Source: Haliclona indistincta (taxonomy: Eukaryota > Porifera > Demospongiae > Haplosclerida > Chalinidae). Taken from it: a DNA stretch of 64,000 nucleotides. Below are positions 53,290-64,000 of the stretch, one piece after another (within the stretch, counting starts at the first letter, position 1; each line of letters begins with the position of its first letter). A model generated the notes under the pieces. That model was given only the letters and a program-made list of their open reading frames with translations, searched no databases and was not told the DNA's origin. The stretch is taken from NCBI GenBank assembly GCA_964017065.1, contig OZ024786.1, positions 13,445,469 through 13,509,468 of the forward strand, read 5' to 3'. A program made the translations under genes and the position numbers.

Positions 53290-53984
53290 TACACAAACAT
53301 AGTGCTCTAAATAGGGGACAAGCAGAATTTGAAACGAGTCATCAGGTAGAAATGATCACTTATATACATTTTGTACACAGTGTGACTCACAGTAAGCCAC
53401 GAGAAGCACAAGGACCAGGAAGGTGTGAGGGCCAAGAAGGACCTTTGGAGAGAGAGAAAACAAGTTTAGCCAAGAGAAATACAACTACAAGGACCCCGCT
53501 ACCAAACATAAATAATTATTACAAAAAAGACTTGCACTTGTCTTACACTTGCCATCTAAGTAAATACCCTGTAGGCCGTTGACAGACACGCAGTTTGACT
53601 TCTATATGAGGCGCTAGCAGACAACAAATATGCTGGGAGATGCAAATAGAATTAAAATTATATTAATTTTGTTATGAGCTGGCTACTATGTGCAAGCACT
53701 GGTGAAATGAAAGATTTCACGAAACCCTCGGCGTGTTGCACATCGTAGAATTAGCTCCTTAGTTGAGCTTTGCAGCTAAAGCCAACCTGAAACTATACTG
53801 CTAACCATAAGACAGCAAAGTGCTGACCACAACCGAGACAAGGTGTGTCAAGTGGGCGTGACCGTGAAAACTGAGTAGATAGCCATTGCTCTTGGCTTTG
53901 ATAGGCTTTTTCTTGAGATGTCTACGCACCCCCAGAGCTGTCCTGAAGTTTAGATGGAATCTACAAGTACCTAGGTAGTCAACT
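53290..53984. other. No gene recognised
   Basis: Only short open frames; no repeat shared with other parts of the window that I can see. Confidence 0.4.
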
Positions 53985-54245
53985 ATGGGCGCTTTTGTCG
54001 TCAGAGACGTCAAAGACGGCCGTCAAGGTGAGCCAGCCATAACTCGAGAACGAAAGCACTTTAGATCCACGAGTCACATTGCAAGCCATTGTCATGCTAA
54101 GCCTGTTCATACCTTTACCGAGTTTCAGAGGTGAGCGATGGTCTCTGCAGCTCATTGGACAGACAGAATGAACGAACGATCGAAAGACAAACCAAGTACC
54201 GTAACCCTCGCACATGCGCCAAGGGTTAACAATGCTTGCAGTGTC
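53985..54245 (+). repeat. Retroposon-like 3' end, second copy of the 3640 family
   Basis: GCCATAACTCGAGAACGAAAGC (about 54037-54058), then GTTTCAGAG, then TTGGACAGACAGAATGAACG and a terminal hairpin TAACCCT..AGGGTTAA (54202-54230). Same order as 3640-3892 with a different hairpin stem. Confidence 0.55.
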
Positions 54246-54441
54246 ATGACCACTTGTTGCTCTCATGGCATCATTAACTCGTGTCGATCCCTATCTTCTA
54301 TGATAATATCTTTTCATTCCATGAAAGAGGTGTACACATATCAATTTTAAATGAGTACCTACACAACATGGAGTGTCACCACAACACCCCCGTTTTAACA
54401 GAGTACATGTAACTGAGTACAGATTGTGACAAAAATTAATA

Positions 54442-56502
54442 CCGTATTTCTTCTAAAATTCGGCACCTCTTATTTTTCGGCACCTTGTCGCTAAAATGCA
54501 TACTAAACCTCCAAATTTCGGCAAACGCTTTGGTTCTTCGTCATAGTAAGCCAACTGCCTGACATGAAAAGTCCTGTATCTCATAGAAAAGAGCTTTAGA
54601 CGTGTTCTCGTTCAAAACATAGATATTAAAGAAAATAAAAAGATTTCTATCGAAATCAAAAGGATGTAGGGTTGTGAAATCTACCACTGGTCCACAATGT
54701 AAACTAACAAGGAACAAGCATGGAATGGTAACACGATTGACTTGCTAACAGACCATAGATCCCTACATCAGTGGCTGCTTTGGCTGACTATAGCTAGTTC
54801 TGCTAGTTGCTGTTGATTGACACCTGACGTGCATTCTTATGTACAGCCACTGATGTAGGGATCTATGGTCTGTTAGCAAGTCAATCGTGTTACCATTCCA
54901 TGCTTGTTCCTTGTTAGTTTACATTGTGGACCAGTGGTAGATTTCACAACCCTACATCCTTTTGATTTCGATAGAAATCTTTTTATTTTCTTGTTTGTGT
55001 CCTTTTTTCTTATTCAGTGATGTGCAGTTCAATATCATGCATGTACTGAGCCGTCTTTGTTTCCACCATTCGTTTAGTTTTCCTGTTATTGATGGCTTTT
55101 CTTTATTAACAATTTTAAACTTGTAGCTAAAAAATAATTGTTATGCTGTATATCAGGTCGCCTACGCATAGTGCATGTATGCAGGCCGCTAGGCATGCAT
55201 TCGAGCCCCGCCCACACTTGTTTGTAGACCATACGGCGGTTATAATGATCTGGCGAGCGCAGAATGTTGATTCTACACGAACTTACAGTTCTTCGACGAC
55301 TCCAGACAAATATGTGTTCTCCGTGTGCTCGGTGGTCACGTGCGCTAGCCACTGCTTGGTCACGTGCGTATTGCGCAATCACACTAATGGCGTCTAACAC
55401 TTAGCTGACAATGGATCACGATCGAGAACTCGCGGAATGTATATCGCCGTTTCGCTAAAAACAAAGTTCAAAAGGCACCTGCCAGGAGAATTTCACGACT
55501 GTTCGTGGGTGTTTTGGTCTCGGCACTGCTCGTGTAAAGGTGCTAGGCGAGTGGAAAGAAAGAAAGAAAACGAAGATGACGAAACTCGATTTTCACCGTT
55601 TCCAGGTTCGTCACTTTAGTAACAACTTCGAGCAATCTCCTTGCTACTGTAAGATGGGGCAACGCCAGAGAGCAGATTTAAGTGTCTTTTGACGTATACA
55701 ATTCATGACCAGGCGAAATATCAGCGTTTGAACGCTAATACATTGTATGTAGCCGCCATCTTGTTTTCTCGTTCAACCCTACATAGGGAGGCACTACCGT
55801 GCCTCCCTAATAATTATTTCCTACGGACTGGGATTGGACACTGGGCATTTCCGTGTACACTCCGCGTTGCGCCGGAAGTGAATCTTGTCCTTGGATACAG
55901 CGTGGTTCAGCATGGTTACAGTAGTACTTAATACAAAAACTGCCCGAATCAAAGGCGTTTTGTGAAGAGATAACACTTTGTCTGCATACAGATTATAGCC
56001 TAAACCATATTCGAATCATCGAACAGTAGCTCCAAGGTATTGAATTTATTCTGATATTTGTCATGTTGCGTCCAGAGGTACACTAAAAGGTCACTAGCAA
56101 GTACGAATTCTGCACTGCAGTATCTCCCTAAGCGCTGAAAAACATGCCTACACCACATCGATCAACGTGAATAACAATTATAAAGCAACAGCGCGTACAC
56201 TAAAAACAGTTCGTATTTGCAGTAGAGGTACACAAAGTTCACTACTTTCTGCTCGCTAATAATTATATTGCGGCATTTTGTTCAAGCGCAACGCGGAGTA
56301 CACGCACCAAAATGTATTGTTATATGCGCTCACGTGAGCTAGTGTCCAATCCCAGTCTGTAGGCAATATAATATCTATGTTCAAAACAAGTGCTCGTTGC
56401 CACACCTTATTTGGCGCTTCTGCAACTTCTGCCATAATTACTTCCAAATATTGGGCAAGCAAATTGAAATTATATATTTTGTGCCGAATTTTTAGAAGAA
56501 AT
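54442..56502. mobile_element. TIR element carrying the inserted composite copy E
   Basis: Ends ATTTCTTCTAAAATTCGGCA (54447) and its complement ending near 56502. Internal arms CTACGGACTGGGATTGGACA (55824) and TGTCCAATCCCAGTCTGTAG (56343) are also inverted. The left arm is interrupted after AACATAGATATT (54630), where composite copy E was inserted. Confidence 0.7.
54628..55809 (-). mobile_element. Composite repeat, copy E
   Basis: Foldback 54628-54990, composite body, GCCGCCATCTT (55752-55762) and terminal palindrome (55784-55809) in reverse orientation. The right arm of the host element supplies an approximate empty site, so both ends of the composite are defined here: foldback at one end, palindrome plus TAATA at the other. 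Confidence 0.85.
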
Positions 56503-57016
56503 ATGATAGGTCAGTCATAGAATAGTTCATGTGGCATACAGTGTAGTGAGTGAAACCTCTGACACAACAACAAGTAACTGAGGAAAATGAAGGGGAAATC
56601 AAACTGGAGAAAATGAATTACATGCAGCTTCTCCACTTGTATCATTCCGAAGACTGGAGTATTTGAGACAAAGGCATATTCAAATCATAGCGAAATTATT
56701 CTAGAACACTTCATACTGCACAGCAGTTACATGTAAATGAGGTGTAGGGGCAATTAGAATTAATGTGCCAATTATTACACTAAACTGCATTGTACTACAG
56801 TGTTCCACACGAAGAGAGTAGAAAAATAGTTTTTGCACATTTTGCTTCATATCTCAGTAACTAATGATCCTACTGGCATGTTGCATGTATCAGAATGATC
56901 CTCTATCCTTACTGAACACCCTGATTTATATGGCTTCAAGTCACGAGACATGGGCGTGGCACAACATGGCGGGATATCGGACCCTCTGGAAGGACAACCT
57001 TTAGGAGAGAACTTTT

Positions 57017-58591
57017 GAATTACTGGTAGTTAAGATTTCTTAAGGGTGCAGACCCTAACAACCATTAACTTATTCAGGAATGTACAAGTTGGACATTATT
57101 ACACACCACAAATGATATTCACTGTTTATACAAGCACATTAACAATACTAATAAGTGACAGTAGCCACGCAAGATCACGAGCAATACATTCCTCAATAAA
57201 ACTCTGTCTGTGGCCTTCAGAATAGACCCAAACTTGGATATATGACTATTAGCGACCAGATAAAGACCTTAACGTAGAGTTTTTTTTAATAAACACACTC
57301 TGAGTAGGAAAACCACGAGGTAAGCAGCTCATAATCGCACTTTCAAGCACAATACACGAAAAAGCTCTACGTTACTGCCTTCGCCTTGTTGAAGTACGTA
57401 TATATCCCAAATCTGAAGTTCTACTGCCTGAGTGAACGAAAGTTTTATTAGCCTAAGCGTTGTATCTAGCCGCGCCCGTCACGTTTCCGTCTGGCACTTT
57501 CAGCGCTCATAGTTTGCAATGTGTACAGCCTTCGCCAGTCTTGTAGCATAGGTCTTTGGTTTCTTAGAATATCAGCAGTAGTTTCTGAGATACAGTCCCC
57601 TAGCAACCAGCCAAAAATACATGCGTGGGCGTGACACTGCACCCTTAACGCTGCATTAAAACCCTCACCCAGGGCGCCTACCTGTGGGCGGAGTGTTTTG
57701 CCTTAACTTTCATTAGTTCGGCGTCTGGGAGCAAATAATAGCGTCCGCGACCGACCAAAAGCTTTAGGACGGGAAATCCGATTCTCTGGTAGTTAAGGTC
57801 CAAGATTAGGAACTTACATTGCCAATACATTCATCTTTACTTTAGAACTTGCGCAGAGTATGTAGAAATACGCACATCGACAAACGCGACTGGTCTCTGC
57901 TGGAGAGCTGTTTTCTGACCGCCATCTTGCTAGTTAATGGATTTTTGTAATGTCACACGTTGGTTATTAACCAGTGATGAGTCATAACTACCAAACTGAT
58001 TCAATGTATTTTGTATTAGGTATGACTCATTGCATGATAATAACTTACTTATTATGCGTGACATCACAAAAATCCATTTAACTAGCAAGATGGCGGTCAG
58101 AAAACGGCTCTCCAGCAGAGACCAGTCGCGTTTGTCGATGTGCGTATTTCTACAGACTCTGCGCAAGTTCTAAAGTAAAGATGAATGTATTGGCAATGTA
58201 AGTTCCTAATCTTGGACCTTAACTACCAGAGAATCGGATTTCCCGTCCTAAAGCTTTTGGTCGGTCGAGGACGCTATTATTTGCTCCTTGACGCCGAACT
58301 AATGAAAGTTAAGGCAAACACTCCGCCCACAGGTAGGCGCCCTGGGTGAGGGTTTTAATGCAGAAATCTTAACTACCAGTGTTCACGCGTATATAACCCT
58401 GCCCACTTTTATGATTAATAATGATTTCAAAATGTCTGACAGTGCATGGTGTTTGCGCGCTATTTGTAAATCCATCGCCATCAAAGCTCAAACATAATTT
58501 GGTCCTTCGAAACGGATACTAGAGATAGTCTCTAGTTATCCTTGCATATTGATTGCTTCTTGTTCTTCGTTGATCGTCGACGAAGAACAAG
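57017..58591. mobile_element. Foldback element with a nested TIR element
   Basis: The left arm (ACTGGTAGTTAAGATTTC at 57018, resuming at 57656 and reaching 57935) is the inverted copy of 58075-58388. The left arm is interrupted by a ~620-bp element (57036-57655) with ends TTAAGGGTGCAGAC and CACTGCACCCTTAA. The central part has another inverted pair (TTAATGGATTTTTG.. and complement, 57934 and 58077). AAGATGGCGGT lies in each arm. 56510-57016 holds nothing recognisable. Confidence 0.8.
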
Positions 58592-59241
58592 TTAATGGAT
58601 TTTTGTGATGTCACACGTTGGTTATTAACCAGTGATGAGTCATAACTACCAAACTGATTCAATGTATTTTGTATTAGGTATGACTCATTGCATGATAATA
58701 ACTTACTTATTATGCGTGACATCACAAAAATCCATTTAACTAGCAAGATGGCGGTCAGAAAACGGCTCTCCAGCAGAGACCAGTCGCGTTTGTCGATGTG
58801 CGTATTTCTACAGACTCTGCGCAAGTTCTAAAGTAAAGATGAATGTATTGGCAATGTAAGTTCCTAATCTTGGACCTTAACTACCAGAGAATCGGATTTC
58901 CCGTCCTAAAGCTTTTGGTCGGTCGAGGACGCTATTATTTGCTCCTTGACGCCGAACTAATGAAAGTTAAGGCAAACACTCCGCCCACAGGTAGGCGCCC
59001 TGGGTGAGGGTTTTAATGCAGAAATCTTAACTACCAGTGTTCAAGCGTATATAACCCTGCCCACTTTTATGATTAATAATGATTTCAAAATGTCTGACAG
59101 TGCATGGTGTTTGCGCGCTGTTTGTAAATCCATCGCCATCAAAGCTCAAACATAATTTGGTCCTTCGAAACGGATACTAGAGATAGTCTCTAGTTATCCT
59201 TGCATATTGATTGCTTCTTGTTCTTCGTTGATCGTCGACGA
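57934..59241. repeat. 658-bp tandem duplication
   Basis: TTAATGGATTTTTGT.. at 57934 restarts at 58592, and the two units are nearly identical to the end of the second at 59241. Differences seen are single bases, for example CACGCG/CAAGCG near 58385 and 59043. It includes one foldback arm and adjacent DNA up to GATCGTCGACGA. Confidence 0.93.
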
Positions 59242-59252
59242 GCGACACGTAC

Positions 59253-59700
59253 TTCTATAGTCGCTACCTCTCTCACTGGGCTGGACTACTCGTCGCTCAC
59301 ACTCGGACTATTAGTCGCTACCTCTCTCACTGGGCTGGGCTGGACTACTCGTCGCTCACACTCGGACTATTAGTCGCTACCTCTCTCACTGGGCTGGGCT
59401 GGACTTCTCGTCGCTCACACTCGGGCTATTAGTCGCTACCTCTCTCACTGGGCTGGGCTGGACTACTCGTCGCTCACACTCGGACTATTAGTCGCTACCT
59501 CTCTCGCTGGGCTGGACTACTCGTCGCTCACACTCGGACTATTAGTCGCTACCTCTCTCTCTGGGCTGGACTACTCGTCACTCACACTCGGACTATTAGT
59601 CGCTACCTCTCTCGTCGCTCACACTCTGACTACTAGTCGCTACCTCTCTCACCCGCTGGACTCTGGACTACTCGTCGCCTACACTCGGACTACTAGTCGC
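59253..59700. repeat. Minisatellite, ~60-bp unit, ~6-7 copies
   Basis: Units CTACTCGTCGCTCACACTCG..TAGTCGCTACCTCTCTC with variable GGGCTG insertions. It lies directly upstream of the BEL/Pao gag and may be part of its LTR or 5' untranslated region. Confidence 0.9.
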
Positions 59701-59835
59701 TAACTCTCATTTGAACCGAACTATAAGTCACTCGCTCCAGGACTACTAGTCGCTACCTCTCTGCAGACTACACGTGTCTCACAATTTCGTGAGTTCAGTT
59801 TGTCATAATTATTGTGTACGCTATATCTAATCACG

Positions 59836-60771
59836 ATGTCATTGACCGCCTTGAGACGTCGTAGAGGTACCGTACAAGCCTCCATTACACGCATTGTGAC
59901 AAAACTGACAGCATTAGAAAAGAAGCCTGACCCTGCATCTCTGAGTATTGTCGATAACATGCAACGACAATTAGCATCTTATGATAGCGAGTTTCGCAAA
60001 CATCACTACAGTGTTGTTGACGCTGTTGATGAGGGTGATGATGCAACAATGGGTTCGGAGCAAAAGACACTAGACGCGCATGATGAAGAAATGGAACTCC
60101 TAACGGCTCGCATTAAGCAGTACATATTAGCCTACTCCTCCTCTCAGAATCCCGAGCTTTACAAAATCACAAAGCGCAAAGTGTCACGTATTGAGAAGTG
60201 TGTTGCAGCAATAAGCCATGCTATTAATGTATCTCCCCCTTTGACAGACACATGTCTGTTAGCTCAATATGAAGAACAGCTAAGAGATCTAAAGTCTGAG
60301 TTGGCCTCCATTCTCGATAACATTGCGACTATGGACCTACCTGATTCCGATGACATCTCTATTTTGCATGAAACGTTGGAAAATGAAACGTTTAGCTGTG
60401 GTCTCAAGTTAAAACAGCTAATTGCTGCCATCCTTACTCCATCAGGTGGTCCTACCCCATCAGCAGTTACCAATCATTCACCGTCGACAGCAGAAAAAGG
60501 CATGAAATTACCTAAGTTAGAAGTTCCCACTTTCGACGGTCAAACTATTAATTGGAACTCATTCTGGGAACAATTTGAGATTGCAATCCACAATCGACGA
60601 TCTCTTGCTGACTCAGAAAAGCTAGTCTACTTGAAGCAGGCACTCAAAGGAGGGACTGCTAAGAATGTAATCGAAGGATTGTCTCGTACAGGTGACCAAT
60701 ATTTGGAAGCGGTTGAGAGCCTCAAGGATCGATACAATCGACCAAGACTAATTCATCAGACGCATGTGTGA
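59836..60771 (+). CDS. BEL/Pao retrotransposon gag, ended by in-frame TGA
   Basis: Start at ATG 59836 (MSLTALRRRRGTVQASITRI); helical N-terminus, then the DUF1759-type gag signature KLPKLEVPTFDGQTINWNSFWEQFE and DSEKLVYLKQALKGGTAKNVIEGL. The frame stops at TGA 60769-60771 and carries straight on in the same frame into pol. The TGA sits where members of this family have a conserved basic residue, so a CGA to TGA change is likely; programmed readthrough is the alternative. Confidence 0.85.
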   Translation: MSLTALRRRRGTVQASITRIVTKLTALEKKPDPASLSIVDNMQRQLASYDSEFRKHHYSVVDAVDEGDDATMGSEQKTLDAHDEEMELLTARIKQYILAYSSSQNPELYKITKRKVSRIEKCVAAISHAINVSPPLTDTCLLAQYEEQLRDLKSELASILDNIATMDLPDSDDISILHETLENETFSCGLKLKQLIAAILTPSGGPTPSAVTNHSPSTAEKGMKLPKLEVPTFDGQTINWNSFWEQFEIAIHNRRSLADSEKLVYLKQALKGGTAKNVIEGLSRTGDQYLEAVESLKDRYNRPRLIHQTHV

Positions 60772-63700
60772 ATGATTCTTCAAGCTGTCAGCTTAAAGGA
60801 AGGCACTGGAAAAGAGCTCAGACGTCTCCACGACACAACTCAGCAACATCTCCGTGCCTTGTCTGCCATGGGATACCAACCGTCTGGTCCGTTCGTCACC
60901 TCAGTCATCGAGTTGAAGTTGGACGCTACCACAATGATTGAGTGGCAGAAACACAGCCAATCGTCCAAAGACGTTCCCGACTACAAAGACATCCTTAGCT
61001 TCATTGATCTAAGAGCTCGTGCTGCAGAGACATCAGTCAGTGAAGTCAACCATCCACAGCAACGGTACCGTAGGCAGCAGCCAGAAAGAGTTTTGCCATC
61101 CTTTGTGAGTAATCCAAATTCTAGTGGTGACAGCTGTACGTTGTGCAAGAATGAGAAGCACCCCCTGTACATGTGCACGAAATTCAAGTCACTGTCTCAC
61201 GATGAAAAACTCTCTGTACTGAAGTCACAGAACCGATGCCTTAACTGTTTACGTACCGGACACATTGCCAAGCATTGCAAAACTCTACACCACTGTCGTA
61301 AGTGTCAGAAGCCTCATCACACTATGTTACATGTAGAACTACCCAATGACACGAAGCCAAGTTCAACTCCTGGACTACCTGCACCAAGTCAAATTCCGAG
61401 TCATCCTGCCACCACAGTCCCTAAGAGTATCTCACGCACACTACTGATGACAGCTCGTGTTCGAATTCGTGGCCCACAAGGATCGTCACAAGCATGTCGA
61501 GCACTTCTCGACTCAGCCTCGTCTACTTCATTCATTTCGGAACGACTGACACAAAGTCTTTGTCTGACTCGTACGCGATTGCAAGCCAAGATAGTGGGGA
61601 TTGCGGGAATTGCACATGATTCTACATCACAAGCATTTACTGAGCTGAGCATATCTCCCGTGCATGATCCAAGTGCAGACATACAGACAAGGGCAGTCAT
61701 CATACCTCAGGTCACATGCAACTTGCCAGTTCAACATGTTCCCTTTGACCCAGACTGGATGCACCTTGCCGATCTCACGTTCGCTGATCCAGATTTCGGG
61801 CAGCCTGATCATATTGACCTGTTACTAGGAGTAGATGTGTTCGTACAAGTGATGCGCCAAGGCCGGCGGCATGGACCACCAGGAACACCAACAGCCTTTG
61901 AGACTGACTTTGGTTGGGTCCTAGCTGGTGGAACCAGTAATCCTGTCGATTGCTCCTCTCTCATGACTATCTTCACTCATCACACTACGGTGGCTACAGG
62001 AGACCAAATACTACAACGTTTCTGGGAAATTGAAGAAGAACCAGGCGATAGTTGTAACTTGTCTGTTGAAGAAAAAACGGTCGTTGAACACTTCAAGAAC
62101 AGTCATTCTCGAACTAGTGATGGTCGCTTTGTTGTTCCATTACCAAAGAAAGAACATCATCCCGCCATAGGGGAATCCAGGTCCAAGGCAGTGAGAAGAT
62201 TCCAGTCTTTAGAACGCTCTCTACACTTTAAGGGTCAGTTCGATGAGCTTTCTACCGTGATGGAAGAGTATTTTGAGAAGAACCACGCTGAGCGTGTGTC
62301 CATGTGTCACATGGAGAAGGCAGTCAATGAAGTGTACTATCTACCAATTCAAGTGGTAAGCAAGGAATCTAGCAGTACGACTAAATTACGTGCTGTGTTT
62401 GACGCATCCGCTCCATCATCGACTGGAACGTCACTCAATGACATTTTACTAGTCGGACCCACAGTGCACTCGTCACTGTTTGATGTTTTACTTCGATTTC
62501 GAACTCATCGGGTCGCTCTCATGGCCGATGTTTCTCGAATGTACCGTGCTATATTGTTGGACGACACTGACAAAGACCTACACAGATTCGTGTGGAGATC
62601 ATCCCCGTCAGAACCTCTTTGTGACTACCGAATGAACCGTATTACATTTAGTGTAGCTGCATCCTCTTACGCTGCCAACATGGCTATTAAACAAAACGCG
62701 ATTGACTTAGCCGAGCAGTTTCCCTTAGCAGCTACTGCTGTTCACCAATCATTCTACGTAGATGACGTCCTTACCGGTGCAAACACAGTTGATGAAACCA
62801 TCACTCTCCAAAGACAACTACACGAATTATTCAGCAGAGGTGGGCTCGTTCTACGTAAATGGAACTCCAGTAGTCCAGACGTGCTCCATTGCATACCAGA
62901 TGAATTGAAGGATGCGCAAGTGCAGTGCAAGCTCCCTGAGACAATGGAGTACACTAAAACGCTCGGTATAGAATGGAATACTGTACTGGACCATTTCCGT
63001 CTCACTCTTACCACGGCTCCTATCCCAGATGCAGTGACCAAGCGAGTGCTAATTTCCGATGTTAGTAAAGTTTTTGATATTTTCGGTTGGTTCGCACCAT
63101 GTACCATTAAAATGAAAATCTTGTTTCAGCAGTTGTGGGCTGTCAAGATGGATTGGGATGATACAGTACCAGAGGATACATGTGAGTCTTGGAAACGCTG
63201 GAGGTCAGAACTCAGTATGTTATCTAAGAAGTTGATTCCACGTTGCATCTTTGACAAGCAAGCCCAAGTCTTATCAGTACAGCTTCATGGGTTTTCGGAC
63301 GCATCGGAAAGGGCTTACTCTGCTGTTATCTACCATCGTGTCGAATACGTGAGCAACCACGTTCAAGTATATATTTTGTCTTCAAAGACCAAGGTTGCGC
63401 CCATGAAGAAGGTCACAATTCCCCGTTTAGAGCTCTGCGGAGCCAAACTGCTGGCTCAGATCGTTCACCACGCCTCATTGGTACTCAGTATTCCACTTTC
63501 GTCTATCTATACCTGGACGGACAGTGAGATTGTGTTGTGTTGGATTAACGGTAACCCTAGGTGACTGAAGACATATGTTGGAAACTGGGTAACTGAAATA
63601 TTGGAGTTGACGAAGCCACAATGTTGGAGACACGTCAGCGGTGCTGAAAATCCTGCAGATTGCGCCTCAAGGGGATTATTTCCGGCAGAGATTATCAATC

Positions 63701-64000
63701 ATCATTTGTGGTGGGAAGGTCCAGAATGGCTCAAGCTACCATCTTCACAATGGCCCGCTCAGTCGTACTCCAAACGTGTGATCGTTGAGGAAGAAAAAGA
63801 GGTGTCGCTCTACACTTCGCTAGACAAGGAGCTTCTACCACTTATCCCAATTGACAGGTATTCTAGCTACTTGTTAGTCAAGCGTATTACAGCATGGGTT
63901 ATCAGATTTACCACCAATTGTCGTGCTACAGCTGCAAAGAAGCTCGATTCTTGTCTGACTACTCAAGAATTGTACGAAGCAGAAGTGTATTGGTTTGCTT
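60772..64000 (+). CDS. BEL/Pao pol: zinc knuckles, protease, RT, RNase H (runs off window)
   Basis: Same frame as gag. Zinc knuckles CTLCKNEKHPLYMC and CLNCLRTGHIAKHC; aspartic protease-like LLDSASSTSFIS; DUF1758/Peptidase A17 region; RT with VALMADVSRMYRAILL and YVDDVLTG; RNase H-like LHGFSDASERAYSAVIYHR and TWTDSEIVLCW. A second in-frame TGA at 63562-63564 (after GNPR) interrupts RNase H. The frame then stays open to the window end (VSGAENPADCASRGL, WWEGPEWL). The integrase and 3' LTR lie outside. Confidence 0.85.

Noticed and set aside
27595..55809. Composite repeats as ordinary Helitrons
   Set aside because: A hairpin near one end and CTAA|T in one subfamily fit, but two other subfamilies lack CTRR, there is no spacer after the hairpin, and no clear 5' TC; left as unclassified.
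59812..59835. BEL/Pao gag start at 59812
   Set aside because: That codon is TTG; the first ATG in frame is 59836.
60769..63564. TGA reassigned as a sense codon
   Set aside because: Gene 3 and gene 1 exons do not use TGA inside coding frames, and gene 3 ends with TGA; two nonsense changes in a retroelement are the simpler reading.

Overview
The window is eukaryotic and most likely from a demosponge (Porifera). This rests on spliced genes with very short introns (about 50-75 bp) using GT..AG, an AT-rich and repeat-dense background, and death-fold proteins (ankyrin, ROC-COR, ZU5, death domain) of the type I associate with sponge genomes. The species cannot be fixed from sequence alone. Two 200-N runs (4581-4780, 24903-25102) are assembly gaps.

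Layout. 1-7900: no gene recognised; foldback and inverted-repeat transposons, a 156-bp tandem repeat, an element carrying tRNA-like box A/B sequences, microsatellite. 7900-37333: three minus-strand genes in tandem, all ending in the same module (ZU5, UPA-like region, death domain) with matching intron positions and phases. Gene 1 (16633 to 8759) has a death domain, a helical/beta adaptor region and coiled coils in front of the module. Gene 2 (about 23910 to 21282) keeps only the module and has lost its 5' part. Gene 3 (37333 to 26622) is the prize: 13 exons join in frame to 2758 residues, with about 37 ankyrin repeats, a ROC GTPase, COR, death domain, coiled coil, ZU5, UPA-like region and a second death domain. 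Degenerate HIRA 3' ends lie just downstream of genes 2 and 3 on the opposite strand, marking a segmental duplication.

37500-64000: almost wholly mobile DNA. It holds several copies of a composite repeat (terminal palindrome, AAGATGGCGGC motif, long foldback), a decayed reverse transcriptase with a likely restriction-like endonuclease, a Ty3/gypsy element with identical 119-bp LTRs and 4-bp target duplication sitting in a foldback element, minisatellites, a 658-bp tandem duplication, and a BEL/Pao element running off the right edge with two TGA stops.

Functionally, the three genes look like intracellular signalling scaffolds: ankyrin repeats or death-fold domains as input, a ROC-COR switch in gene 3, and a ZU5-UPA-DD output as in PIDD1, UNC5 and ankyrins. 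The mobile elements actively reshape them: one exon of gene 2 was split by a transposon that was itself hit by a hAT element, while a tandem copy of that exon remains intact. Exon structures were worked out by hand from splice sites and phase and have no transcript support.
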